From: Aquipluma nitroreducens
GTDB taxonomy: Bacteria > Bacteroidota > Bacteroidia > Bacteroidales > Prolixibacteraceae
Direction of reading: 5' to 3'
NCBI RefSeq assembly: GCF_009689585.1
Contig: NZ_AP018694.1
Location: 248,001 to 312,000 of the forward strand
Length of the DNA stretch: 64,000 nt
The notes beneath the pieces were generated by a model that saw only the letters and a program-made list of their open reading frames with translations, was not told the origin of the DNA and searched no databases. Below are positions 27,738 through 35,117 of the stretch, piece after piece. Numbering within the stretch: the stretch's first letter is position 1; each line of letters opens with the position of its first letter. The position numbers and the translations under genes are program-made.

Positions 27738-28233
27738 CTTTGACTTTTTTAACTGAAAACTAACTGAAACTCTCATTTTATCCTATTTTACAAAATTAAA
27801 AAAATAGGTCTCGATTTCAGTGCTAAAAATACTCTTAAAGAAGCTATTTTGAAAACACCAAATTGAACCGATTCGATTCAATCTGTATTGAGATACAGAA
27901 AGTTACATCGATTAGCGAGACCTATAGTCCAATTTTTTGGATTGGTCTCGATTTAGACCTTTTTTTGTTGATTTTTAGTACATTATTTGGATACTTTACA
28001 AAAATAAAAAAAAAGTGCTCAAATCATTGATTTTAAGTGCTTTTAGTTTGTTTCGATTTCTCTTACAGTAGTCTCTTTCGACATTTCAAATATTCATTTT
28101 TTGCGGTTGTGTGGCAATCTTTGCCAAATGGAAGCCAACCTCTGCCAAAGAAATGTAAAACACAAACCATCAAGGCCGTTCATGTACTTTTGAATTACAT
28201 TAATTGTGATGTAATAATTAAAATCAAAGTATC
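27738..28233. repeat. AT-rich intergenic region with GGTCTCGATTT repeats
   Basis: 496 bp without a convincing gene. It contains GGTCTCGATTT twice in direct orientation (27807-27817 and 27944-27954). A perfect 10-bp inverted pair is also present: ATAGGTCTCG at 27804-27813 and CGAGACCTAT at 27916-27925. The second direct copy can itself fold (GGTCT...AGACC, 27944-27959). Iteron-like or operator-like, next to the start of an element gene. Confidence 0.5.
28194..28215. promoter_or_regulatory. Inverted repeat upstream of the DUF3945 gene
   Basis: ATTACAT and ATGTAAT are a perfect 7-bp inverted pair with an 8-nt spacer, ending 18 bp before the ATG at 28234. Position and symmetry suit a repressor operator. 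No protein can be assigned. Confidence 0.4.
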
Positions 28234-29652
28234 ATGGACGAAAAATTGAACAACCAGGATGTTCTGCTTGTCAGAGAAAAAGACAGTGATAAATTGAAAG
28301 TCGTTTCGGGTATCGAAAAAGAAGGTCAGCCAAAGTCCGTTGAACCTCTAAAGGAAAATGAGACGCAATTTCTGAGAATTGACAAATCCGGCAATGCATT
28401 GGATAACTTCATGTCGAATTTTCAGAGGCAATACAAAGACCCAACACATTTCCAGTTCTTTAAAGTACCTATTGAGAAGGTCAGTGAAATTGCCGTAAAA
28501 CTCCAGGAGGCTTTTAAGAAGCCTGACGAACCTGCCAATAAAGCAACAATTGACACACACAAGGTTGAATCCCCATCGCAGGATAAAAAGCAATCTACTC
28601 ACACCATTGACGAAAACCGTATCGATTGGTCTCAATTAGAACGTCTTGGTGTTACCCGCGATACCCTTGAACGAACCAAAAGTCTGGAAGCAATGATGAA
28701 CTGGCAAAAATCACCCGTTCTGATTCCTATTGCAGCCAAATTTGATGACACCACACTTCGAACAGATGCTCGGTTATCCTTTAGGGAAATGCCAGATGGG
28801 AAACTGGCTTTGGCTATTCATGCAATTCGCAAAGAACCTGAATTAGACAGGCCATATTTTGGTGTCAGGTTCACCGATGAAGACAAGAAAAATCTGCAAA
28901 CAACTGGAAATCTTGGGCGGATTGTCAATGCAGAATTCAAGCAAGGAGAAAAAACGCCAGTATTTATTTCGGTAGATAGATTAACCAACGAACTGGTAGC
29001 TGTTAGAACCGATAAACTTAGAATTCCTGAATCCATCAAAGGAGTTACTCTCGAAGATACACAGAAGCAACAGCTGGCTGAAGGCAAATCGGTTTATCTG
29101 GAAGGAATGACCTCCAAAGGCGGGAAAGAGTTCTCTGCAAACGTACAGGTTAATGCTGATAAGAAAGGAATTGAATTCAGGTTTGATCAACAACCAAATC
29201 AATCTCAGCAAAATGATCAGCGACAATTTCAGCAACCAAACGGAGAAGTACGTATTCCCAAAACATTGCTTGGAGTTGAATTATCAGAGATACAGCAAAG
29301 TAAACTTCAGGAAGGGCAAACTATATATGTAAGTGGGATGAAAGATAGCCAGGGCCAGGATTTTAATGCTTACGTTAAGGTTGATAACGAAAACTCAAAA
29401 CTGGCCTTCTTCAAATGGAACCCGGATAAGTCTAATGCTAAAGAAGTCACTCCCGATAATGCAAGTAAAACTCAGGTAGATGTCAATTCAGAAGGTAAAA
29501 CAAACGAAGCCACCAAAAAACTTGATGAGCCATTGAAAAAGGATCAAACACAACCGACCGAAAAACAGGCTGAAAAACAAGACAAGAAAATGACCGAGGA
29601 AAACAAACAAGAATCTGAAAAGCCTGAGAAGGCCAAAGGAAGGAAATTGTAG
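28234..29652 (+). CDS. DUF4099/DUF3945-domain protein of conjugative elements
   Basis: 472 residues. An N-terminal part (about 1-110) precedes a DUF4099-like region (IDWSQLERLGVTRDTLERT, about 129-150). Two DUF3945-like repeats follow, built around RIPESIKGVTLEDTQKQQL and RIPKTLLGVELSEIQQSKL, each with a LxEGxxxYxxGM strand pattern. The tail is extremely Lys/Glu-rich (about 390-472). The family is common in Bacteroidota conjugative transposons and has no established function. It is the only rightward gene in the accessory block and is convergent with the methylase-like gene. Confidence 0.85.
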   Translation: MDEKLNNQDVLLVREKDSDKLKVVSGIEKEGQPKSVEPLKENETQFLRIDKSGNALDNFMSNFQRQYKDPTHFQFFKVPIEKVSEIAVKLQEAFKKPDEPANKATIDTHKVESPSQDKKQSTHTIDENRIDWSQLERLGVTRDTLERTKSLEAMMNWQKSPVLIPIAAKFDDTTLRTDARLSFREMPDGKLALAIHAIRKEPELDRPYFGVRFTDEDKKNLQTTGNLGRIVNAEFKQGEKTPVFISVDRLTNELVAVRTDKLRIPESIKGVTLEDTQKQQLAEGKSVYLEGMTSKGGKEFSANVQVNADKKGIEFRFDQQPNQSQQNDQRQFQQPNGEVRIPKTLLGVELSEIQQSKLQEGQTIYVSGMKDSQGQDFNAYVKVDNENSKLAFFKWNPDKSNAKEVTPDNASKTQVDVNSEGKTNEATKKLDEPLKKDQTQPTEKQAEKQDKKMTEENKQESEKPEKAKGRKL

Positions 29653-29699
29653 TTTAAAAGTTATTTCTATTTCCGAAGTAATAAAAGCCCTGAAAGGCC

Positions 29700-30449
29700 T
29701 TAAAAATCAAACAACAGTTGCTGAACCGGCTGCATATTCATTGGGAGTAATTCAACAGAATCGATAACCGGCAACTCTTGTTGTTTGATCTTCGGTTGTT
29801 CCTGGTTATGTTTGGGAAGTTGCAGCATCATATAACTATGGTCTTCGGTAATCGGAACGATGTATGGCGCCCCGGTTATCGGATGTGGATTCACCTGCCA
29901 GCCGGAGAAAAACTGGTTGGTTAGAGTATCCATGCAGGCAACTTCTCCAAACATTCCGTTCAGGCACATATTAACCAAACACATCATGGCGCAGGTCCGG
30001 TCGATGTCGGCTCCGTAAAACCGTGCATTTCGGTTGATCCTGGCTGCTGCCATTAACGTTCTGCCTGAACCGCAGCATGGATCGGCAATCCGTTCACCAT
30101 CCCGGATTTCTCCGATGGTAATTAATGCCATCATTTCACAGATATGTTCAGGGGTGAAAAACTGCCCTGCTTTGCCGTAACTGATGTGTTCCATAAAGAA
30201 GTCACCAAAGACATCCTTCAACCCTTCCCCATCGTTTTCCATGTCAATTATTACTGCTGCTAATGCAGAGGAGAAAACCTGAAGTTCATCTTTATTGTAA
30301 CTTTTGATGATTTCAAAATAGCGGTCTTCCATCTGTCCCAACGAAAGGGCGCAAACAGTCATTTCCAAGAAATCGGAGAATACGTGGCTAACCCCATGCT
30401 TGGGTGCCAACTGATCCATGTAATTCACAAAACTAAGTAACTTTTCCAT
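29700..30449 (-). CDS. N6-DNA-methylase-fold protein lacking the catalytic NPPY/F motif
   Basis: 249 residues resembling the HsdM/N-6 methylase core. The SAM-binding motif DPCCGSGRTL (about 138-147) and the acidic partner GADID are clear, and GKAGQFFTPEHICEMM is the usual approach to the fold. The catalytic motif IV (N/D-P-P-Y/F) that should follow is absent; the region reads NQFFSGWQVNPHPITGAPY. It may bind SAM or DNA without methylating, or use NPH. The C-terminus VQQLLFDF resembles a beta-clamp-binding motif. Its start is preceded by the conserved hairpin leader (copy A). Confidence 0.75.
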   Translation of the reverse strand: MEKLLSFVNYMDQLAPKHGVSHVFSDFLEMTVCALSLGQMEDRYFEIIKSYNKDELQVFSSALAAVIIDMENDGEGLKDVFGDFFMEHISYGKAGQFFTPEHICEMMALITIGEIRDGERIADPCCGSGRTLMAAARINRNARFYGADIDRTCAMMCLVNMCLNGMFGEVACMDTLTNQFFSGWQVNPHPITGAPYIVPITEDHSYMMLQLPKHNQEQPKIKQQELPVIDSVELLPMNMQPVQQLLFDF

Positions 30450-30496
30450 CTTGATTTACCGCTGCCCAACGGATTTATTAAGGCATCTGGCACGCC
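30450..30496 (-). promoter_or_regulatory. Two-hairpin translational leader, copy A
   Basis: Read on the minus strand: stem P1 (GGC...GCC, 30482-30496), a 9-nt A-rich linker, stem P2 (30459-30472; CCGT/GCGG with loop TGGGCA and one G-U pair), then 9 nt to the ATG. Same architecture as six other leaders in this window. Confidence 0.75.
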
Positions 30497-30640
30497 GGTT
30501 AATTTTGAGCCGAAACCATTGAGCAGGCCGGATTCTTGTCAAGGGCTACTTCGACACTTTACGCTGTTCAGTGACCCATCGAAGTGAGCTTGTATACCCT
30601 TGACTTTTCCGGAATGCGGAAATACCTTTGCGCCAAATTG
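30450..30640. repeat. Divergent-promoter repeat, copy A
   Basis: Arm 1 (30528-30545, CCGGATTCTTGTCAAGGG) and arm 2 (30597-30612, CCCTTGACTTTTCCGG) are imperfect inverted repeats. On the plus strand, arm 2 supplies TTGAC (30600-30604) followed after 20 bp by TACCTTTG (30623-30630), a full Bacteroidota promoter. On the minus strand, arm 1 supplies TTGACAAG directed at the methylase-like gene through leader A. Confidence 0.75.
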
Positions 30641-30728
30641 AGTAAGAGTAAAAAACTTAAAAACAGGAATATTGAACCGAGAAAAGCATTGATGAACAAA
30701 TGAAAAAGGGTTTTTCACCCTCTTCTAT
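30637..30728 (+). ncRNA. Candidate short transcript from repeat A
   Basis: Predicted from the plus-strand promoter ending at 30630 and the hairpin at 30708-30722. It begins with sequence like AATTGAGTAAGAG, related to the starts of the other copies, and holds no open frame. Existence is inferred. Confidence 0.3.
30708..30722 (-). terminator. Terminator of the 30728-31135 gene (bidirectional)
   Basis: AGGGT/ACCCT stem with TTTTC loop. On the minus strand it is followed by TTTTTC, 6 bp after the stop of the hypothetical gene. Confidence 0.65.
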
Positions 30729-31135
30729 TATGATGCTATTGATACCGATAAATGTTCACCTTTTGAAGCATCAACTGATTTGAAGTAAGTCTCTTTGATT
30801 TGATTAGTTAACTGATCAGATTCAAGATCAACTGATTCGATTACCCGAAACCAGGTCCAAAACAAATCAAAGAATTCATTATCAGATTCGATTTCTGATT
30901 CTTCCAAAGAATCAATGTAATCACTATCATACCACAGAACAATTTCCTGATAATCACCAAAATCATGCTGAAATGTTTTAACCGAATAATAAGCTATTGT
31001 TTTAAATTTCTGCGGAATGGGAAAACTGGAATGAAAGTAATCCAGTAGCACACGCATTTCAATTTTCAGTTTCTTGTAAAATGCGGAATCGCCCATTTGG
31101 GCAAACCCATTTGAACCTAAGACTAAATAATCCAT
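30728..31135 (-). CDS. Hypothetical acidic protein
   Basis: 135 residues, strongly acidic in the middle (SDYIDSLEESEIESDNEFFD), no signal or membrane segment and no recognised domain. It starts 9 nt after the P2 hairpin of leader F, which supports both the start and the gene being real. Last gene of a leftward set running from DUF6573 through SymE. Confidence 0.65.
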   Translation of the reverse strand: MDYLVLGSNGFAQMGDSAFYKKLKIEMRVLLDYFHSSFPIPQKFKTIAYYSVKTFQHDFGDYQEIVLWYDSDYIDSLEESEIESDNEFFDLFWTWFRVIESVDLESDQLTNQIKETYFKSVDASKGEHLSVSIAS

Positions 31136-31183
31136 GATAAATTGTCCATGCCTTTGGAACTTATATGGGTATCAAGCACACCC
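31136..31183 (-). promoter_or_regulatory. Two-hairpin translational leader, copy F
   Basis: P1 is GGGT...ACCC (31167-31183), P2 is TCCA/TGGA with loop AAGGCA (31145-31158), and 9 nt separate P2 from the ATG. Unlike copies A-E it lies between genes with no promoter arms, so the leader does not depend on the repeat. Confidence 0.75.
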
Positions 31184-31196
31184 GATTTAAAAATGA

Positions 31197-31415
31197 TTAA
31201 AAGTTTGCTGAAATCCATTGTTGAAAAGCCTGTTCAGTAGTCAAATCTCCGCTGACCCATATCTGATGGATTTCAGAAATAATTTCCAAGGCATGTTCTT
31301 CCTGTGCAAAAAATCCTTCTTCCTGATCAAATACTTCAACAGTACCAAGTGAAGTGTCAATGACACCACAGCTATATTTTCCACTGATCCAACTTTCGTT
31401 TAATGTAATATCCAT
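31197..31415 (-). CDS. Small hypothetical acidic protein
   Basis: 72 residues from the ATG at 31415 (MDITLNESWISGKYSCGVID); an upstream ATG would overlap the previous gene. Sequence such as FFAQEEHALEIISEIHQIW suggests a compact alpha/beta protein. No family recognised. Follows the 65-residue gene by 20 bp on the same strand. Confidence 0.55.
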   Translation of the reverse strand: MDITLNESWISGKYSCGVIDTSLGTVEVFDQEEGFFAQEEHALEIISEIHQIWVSGDLTTEQAFQQWISANF

Positions 31416-31435
31416 GGTAGTTTGATTTAAGTTGA

Positions 31436-31633
31436 TTAATCGTAATGTAAAAATTGATGATGTTCCAATTTCCAATGAGCTGGAAGCATACTCACAATTT
31501 CGTTGTAGCTTTCCTCCAGTTCAAACAACCACGGACGTTCCAGGATCGCCCCTTTTTCATCCAGATAAGGGCCTAGTGTCCATAGCATTCCGTTTAATAG
31601 CCGGTCTGTTGTTTGTATATCTAATTCAAGCAT
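31436..31633 (-). CDS. Small hypothetical protein
   Basis: 65 residues (MLELDIQTTDRLLNGMLWTL, ending EHHQFLHYD). Gene reality is supported by leader G, whose P2 hairpin ends 10 nt before this ATG. No domain recognised. Confidence 0.6.
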   Translation of the reverse strand: MLELDIQTTDRLLNGMLWTLGPYLDEKGAILERPWLFELEESYNEIVSMLPAHWKLEHHQFLHYD

Positions 31634-31705
31634 GGGTAAATTGCTGATGCCTTTCAGACTTATTTGGGTATCCTTCGATAAACTCAGGACTGGTCAAGCT
31701 CACCC
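31634..31705 (-). promoter_or_regulatory. Two-hairpin translational leader, copy G
   Basis: P2 is CTGA/TCAG with loop AAGGCA (31644-31657), 10 nt from the ATG. P1 is GGGT/ACCC with an enlarged loop (31666-31705) that contains TTCGATAAACTCAG, half of the palindrome seen whole in repeat D. P2 has a different stem sequence from the other copies but the same shape. Confidence 0.7.
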
Positions 31706-31715
31706 GGTTATCCGT

Positions 31716-31895
31716 TTATTCTACTGAAGTAATTACAAGTTTGCCATTGGAAACAGCAACCCGGATGAGTTTGGAAGGATGGAAACCAGCTTCCTGAAGC
31801 CAGTTTCCGGTGAGAGTAAGTTTGGGAACTACTTTAGGTGTACGGGCGTATTTCCCTTGCCTGTAATTCGGCTGAAGTTTGATGATCCGCGTCAT
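31716..31895 (-). CDS. SymE-like toxin-family protein
   Basis: 59 residues, translated by hand: MTRIIKLQPNYRQGKYARTP, then PKLTLTGNWLQEAGF and VAVSNGKLVITSVE. The K-L-x-L-x-G-x-WL-x-x-AGF and gkLvI segments are the hallmark of the SymE AbrB-fold family, which in E. coli is a type I addiction toxin. It starts 2 bp after the stop of the DUF6573 gene, so it is co-transcribed. No antisense SymR-type RNA can be shown, and in this context it may be a DNA-binding regulator rather than a toxin. Confidence 0.75.
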   Translation of the reverse strand: MTRIIKLQPNYRQGKYARTPKVVPKLTLTGNWLQEAGFHPSKLIRVAVSNGKLVITSVE

Positions 31896-31897
31896 GA

Positions 31898-32338
31898 TTA
31901 ATCCTCCGATGGTTTCATGATAAAAATGGCCGGTGACGGATCGTCAAAGTCCTGTGCCTGTATAACCGATTTAAGCGTGACCAGCCGGATGGTGCGGTTG
32001 TGGTCAAGGTCCGGATCTACTTCCTCATTAGGTTCCCAATCTCCTTTATCAGCAAGAACCACATTCAGTTTATACATCAGCGTTGACGAATCGCATGATC
32101 TGGCAGCGAACATGAACATGAAAAGTACATCCCACAGCCGTCCATCCAAATCCTGAACTCCCCCAAAATCTTTCGGTAATTCAACGTATTTATCCCAAAC
32201 CGCACGGGTCAGGTAAACCGGATATTTAATACCCGCTTCTTTTGAAATCTTTTGGTCAACTCGGACTAAAAATCCATCTTCAACAGCCTGTCTGGTGCTG
32301 TAAGTGTCGATTACTTCCCAATCTGAAAAATCACTCAT
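31898..32338 (-). CDS. DUF6573-family protein
   Basis: 146 residues. The pattern EVIDTYSTRQAVEDGFLVRV, AGIKYPVYLTRAVWDKYVE, GRLWDVLFMFMFAAR and the closing LVTLKSVIQ...IFIMKPSED matches a family found on plasmids and conjugative elements (named DUF6573 in current databases, as I recall it). Function unknown. It begins 9 nt after leader B and heads the SymE-containing set. Confidence 0.7.
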   Translation of the reverse strand: MSDFSDWEVIDTYSTRQAVEDGFLVRVDQKISKEAGIKYPVYLTRAVWDKYVELPKDFGGVQDLDGRLWDVLFMFMFAARSCDSSTLMYKLNVVLADKGDWEPNEEVDPDLDHNRTIRLVTLKSVIQAQDFDDPSPAIFIMKPSED

Positions 32339-32385
32339 AGTTTTGTACCCTTGCCTTAGGGATTTTTATTGGCATCTGGCTCGCC
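32339..32385 (-). promoter_or_regulatory. Two-hairpin translational leader, copy B
   Basis: P1 GGC...GCC (32371-32385), A-rich 9-nt linker, P2 CCCT/AGGG with loop AAGGCA (32348-32361), 9 nt to the ATG of the DUF6573 gene. Confidence 0.75.
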
Positions 32386-32595
32386 TGTTAATTTGAACCC
32401 TATCCGATTGAGCAGTCCGGATTCTTGTCAATGGGCGAATGTCAGTTTTAACGAAGACCGGAGTCGGAAGACCGAAGTCAGAAGTTAAAAGTGACCGAGT
32501 GCGAAGCAAGCTTTTCATTTCCCTTCCGGAAGGAGAAAAGCTCCCTTGACTTTTCCGGAATGCGCAAATAACTTTGGGATCTAATTGATAGAAGA
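32339..32595. repeat. Divergent-promoter repeat, copy B
   Basis: Arm 1 at 32417-32435, arm 2 at 32543-32558. The plus-strand promoter is TTGAC (32546-32550), 20 bp, TAACTTTG (32569-32576). The loop between the arms contains a CTTCCGGAAG palindrome shared with copy C and a run of three GAAGTC/GGAGTC-like short repeats. Apparent minus-strand frames through it are only the repeat translated. Confidence 0.75.
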
Positions 32596-32695
32596 AAGAC
32601 TCTCTCTGTAGTCGGTCAAACCTGTATAAAAAGAAGAAAAAATGGGAGTCAAATATATTTAAGGAACAAAAAAAAATGGCCGAAGCCATTTTCTT
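32583..32695 (+). ncRNA. Candidate short transcript from repeat B
   Basis: Predicted between the plus-strand promoter and the hairpin at 32673-32692. It starts with TAATTGATAGAAG and contains no open frame. Inferred only. Confidence 0.3.
32673..32692 (-). terminator. radC terminator (bidirectional)
   Basis: AAAATGGC/GCCATTTT stem around a 4-nt loop, with T-runs on both strands. It lies directly after the RadC-like gene. Confidence 0.75.
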
Positions 32696-33167
32696 ACATC
32701 AATCCTTCGTCGGCAAAGGAAAAGTAAGATTCTGAAGTAATAATTAAGTGATCCAATACCGCGATGTCGAGAACTTTGCCAGCTTCACGGATTTTCTTGG
32801 TCAAATCTTTGTCAGCTTCGCTAGGTGTTAGATTCCCTGACGGATGATTATGTGAAATAATTATGGAATTTGAGCAGGCCTTTAAAGCCGTCTGCATAAT
32901 CATTCGGACATCGGCAATTGTGCCGGATAAACCTCCAGCTGAAATCTGGCAGTAGCCCAAAACTTTGTTATTTCGGTTTAGGCAAAGGATGTAGAAATAT
33001 TCACGGTAATCTAGGCTCGGAAAAACATCTTTTAAACAAGCGTAAGCATCACCCGAAGTAACCACCTTCGGCAATTCTGATGCCTTGTACTTTGGTTTGT
33101 AACTGATTTCGATTTCACACAATGTTGAATTAAACAGTTCACGTGGAGTAAATAAATTTGTTTGCAT
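32694..33167 (-). CDS. RadC-like JAB/MPN-domain protein
   Basis: 157 residues forming only the JAB/MPN domain of the RadC family. The metal-binding signature is intact (HNHPSGNLTPSEAD, about 107-120) together with the closing DHLIITSESYFSFADEGL. Chromosomal RadC has an extra N-terminal helix-hairpin-helix; this short form is the kind carried by plasmids and integrative elements. The old DNA-repair name is not a proven function. It starts 9 nt after leader C. Confidence 0.9.
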   Translation of the reverse strand: MQTNLFTPRELFNSTLCEIEISYKPKYKASELPKVVTSGDAYACLKDVFPSLDYREYFYILCLNRNNKVLGYCQISAGGLSGTIADVRMIMQTALKACSNSIIISHNHPSGNLTPSEADKDLTKKIREAGKVLDIAVLDHLIITSESYFSFADEGLM

Positions 33168-33214
33168 TTTAAGTCACCGCTGCCCGGCGGATTTTTTAAG
33201 GCATCTGGCTCGCC
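33168..33214 (-). promoter_or_regulatory. Two-hairpin translational leader, copy C
   Basis: P1 GGC...GCC (33200-33214), linker TTAAAAAAT, P2 CCGC/GCGG with loop CGGGCA (33177-33190), 9 nt to the radC ATG. Confidence 0.75.
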
Positions 33215-33400
33215 AATTAATTTTGAGCCAACCAGCACATAGAGCAGTCCGGATTCTTGTCAATGGGCGAATGTCAGTTTTGAAGTGAAGCGAGAAAGTG
33301 ACCGAATGCGGAGCAAGCTTTTCATTTCCCTTCCGGAAGGAGAAAAGCTCCCTTGACTTTTCCGGAATGCGGAAATAAATTTGAGAAAAATTGAGTGAGA
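33168..33400. repeat. Divergent-promoter repeat, copy C
   Basis: Arm 1 at 33248-33266, arm 2 at 33350-33365. The plus-strand promoter is TTGAC (33353-33357), 20 bp, TAAATTTG (33376-33383). Its inner half is nearly identical to copy B over more than 60 bp, so these two copies diverged last. Confidence 0.75.
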
Positions 33401-33520
33401 GAAGTACCTTTGAAAGTTTGCTTTTGATGGATAAAATTTAAAAGAATCGAAATAGGTGGAAATCTTGAGATTACGTTTATTTGAAAAATAAAAACCCCAG
33501 TCAGGACCAGGGTTTTCAAA
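33390..33520 (+). ncRNA. Candidate short transcript from repeat C
   Basis: Predicted from the promoter to the hairpin at 33491-33516. It starts AAATTGAGTGAGAG, the clearest form of the shared 5' segment. No gene lies between the promoter and the terminator on either strand, which makes this the best copy to test for an RNA. Confidence 0.35.
33491..33516 (+). terminator. Hairpin ending the region after repeat C
   Basis: AAAACCC and GGGTTTT pair around a 12-nt loop; T-runs lie on both sides. Confidence 0.5.
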
Positions 33521-33644
33521 TTCCACCTCCATAACAAAAAAAACTGAGTTAAATTCTTTTACTGTGATAAAAAAATCAATCTAAATTTACGATAATATTT
33601 GACAAGTACAGGAAATATTTTGTTGATTTATTGTAACTGTTAAA

Positions 33645-34190
33645 ACCACCTCCTTTGGTGGTGGTCATGGATAAATTGGCTTTGCCTGAAAATTATTAAT
33701 TTCGTGACATGAGTAAATTTAAGAAATTAAGTCACGTCATTTATCGATGTACATACCATATCGTTTGGACGCCGAAATATCGATACCGTATTCTAGAAGG
33801 ACTAGTCTAAGAATTGTTGTCAAAAGATATTCAAATGTTATTGGAGTGGAAGTCCTGTGAATTGATAGAAATGAATGTTCAAATTGATCACATTCACTTG
33901 ATCGTGAGTATTCCACCCAAAATATCGATATCAGAACTTATGGGGATTTTGAAAGGGAAAACAGCGATCAAAATCTTCAAAAGTTATCCTCAACTGAAAA
34001 AGAAACCCTATTGGGGCAATCATTTTTGGGCAAGAGGATATTGTGTTGACACCATTGGCCTTGACGAAGATAAAATCAAAAAATACGTCAAATATCAAGA
34101 AGAGCAAGAACGACTAGAAGAGCAACAAAGGTTCGAGTTCAGCCCCTTATAGGGGCAATTTTAAGTCCACCTTCTTAGAGGGTGGATTCT
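33645..34190 (+). mobile_element. IS200/IS605-family element with end hairpins
   Basis: Contains a tnpA-type gene only. The left hairpin is ACCACC/GGTGGT with a 6-nt loop (33645-33662), the right one TCCACC/GGTGGA (34166-34186), the structured ends expected of this family. The exact cleavage sites cannot be set from one copy. There is no target duplication, as expected. Confidence 0.75.
33709..34152 (+). pseudogene. tnpA: IS200/IS605 TnpA (Y1 HUH transposase), nonsense mutation
   Basis: Reads as a full 147-codon TnpA from the ATG at 33709 (MSKFKKLSHVIYRCTYHIVW) except for TAA at 33808-33810 (codon 34, GLV-stop-ELLSKD). The HUH signature DHIHLIV and the catalytic Tyr (KKYVKYQEEQE) are intact downstream. 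A restart inside the second part would lack the first strand of the fold, so the element is probably inactive by itself. A 6-bp hairpin (GCCCCT/AGGGGC, 34142-34156) overlaps the stop. Confidence 0.85.
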
Positions 34191-34196
34191 TTAATA

Positions 34197-35117
34197 TCAG
34201 CCAAATAACACGTTTTCTAATAGAGAGAACATCTCCTTGTGTTTCCTGGGATTATCGTGTTTTAATCTTTCAATATTCTGCAATTTCCAATGAACGGCTG
34301 GTAATTCTCTGGCATTTTTGACGGATAATTTTTCCCAATCCGGGTTGCCATCCTTGAAACTCATTAAAAATTGTCGGTCGTCGTTTGTTAGTTTTGATTG
34401 AACTTGTCCAACTAACTGTATTCGGGTTCGCTCATAATCTTTATAGCTAAAAGGGATATTTGCCATGCCAGAAAATTGAGTTTCAAATGCTTGTTGCTGA
34501 TCAATAAACATCGGACTGATTACCTCACTGATTGGTCGCATGTGAGAAATAAGCGCAACAAGGAAACCATCTTTTATATCATCAGTGAAACCTTCATTAT
34601 CCAAAAGAAGCATGACATCAAACAAATCGCGGGGATGCTGCCGGTCTAATGCCGCACAAATCTTGCCTCCATAAAGTTCAGCCATTGAAACAACATGAAT
34701 GGCAGCAAATCTTCCAAACGAAGATTCAACAGAATCATGAACCCGCATAAGTCTTGTTGGATGAATGCACCCCCGAGTTGTGGTATTTACCTCGATCTTA
34801 ATTTGAGCGCCTGGTAACTGACAATTAATTTTAACATCCTGTCCTTCGCGCGATGCTGCCGTTACGCTGATTCTGGGAATGGAACGTTCCAAGTCTAATT
34901 TAATACGTGCCAATCCATCCGAAATATTTTTCAATGCCGTTTCCCGGTCATCAATTGGAAGATAAGTTAAATCGATATCTACTGACAGTCTAGGTATATT
35001 TCGAACAAACAGGTTAATGGCCGTCCCTCCTTTAAGTGCAAATATTTCTTCTTTTGCAACATACGGGAGCGTTTGCAACAATAAATCAACTTGTGCTTTA
35101 TATTTTGGATCGATCAT
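34197..35117 (-). CDS. AbiEii/AbiGii-type nucleotidyltransferase toxin
   Basis: 306 residues of the type IV toxin-antitoxin / abortive-infection nucleotidyltransferase family. The N-terminal catalytic signature is FALKGGTAINLFVRNIPRLS then VDIDLTYL (about 22-50), and the second conserved block is MAELYGGKICAALDRQHPRDLFDVMLLL (about 145-172), with D/R residues for nucleotide transfer. It overlaps the antitoxin gene by 4 bp (ATGA), so the two are translated together. In characterised AbiE systems the toxin transfers nucleotides to tRNA and blocks growth after phage infection; that role is carried over here by family. Confidence 0.88.
   Translation of the reverse strand: MIDPKYKAQVDLLLQTLPYVAKEEIFALKGGTAINLFVRNIPRLSVDIDLTYLPIDDRETALKNISDGLARIKLDLERSIPRISVTAASREGQDVKINCQLPGAQIKIEVNTTTRGCIHPTRLMRVHDSVESSFGRFAAIHVVSMAELYGGKICAALDRQHPRDLFDVMLLLDNEGFTDDIKDGFLVALISHMRPISEVISPMFIDQQQAFETQFSGMANIPFSYKDYERTRIQLVGQVQSKLTNDDRQFLMSFKDGNPDWEKLSVKNARELPAVHWKLQNIERLKHDNPRKHKEMFSLLENVLFG

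Noticed and set aside
33260-33532. Minus-strand frames of 90 and 71 codons, and the similar one at 32366-32689
   Set aside because: Their shared sequence (FRKSQGSFSPSGREMKSLL) is only the translation of the promoter repeat; no start context, and the hairpin structure explains the conservation better.
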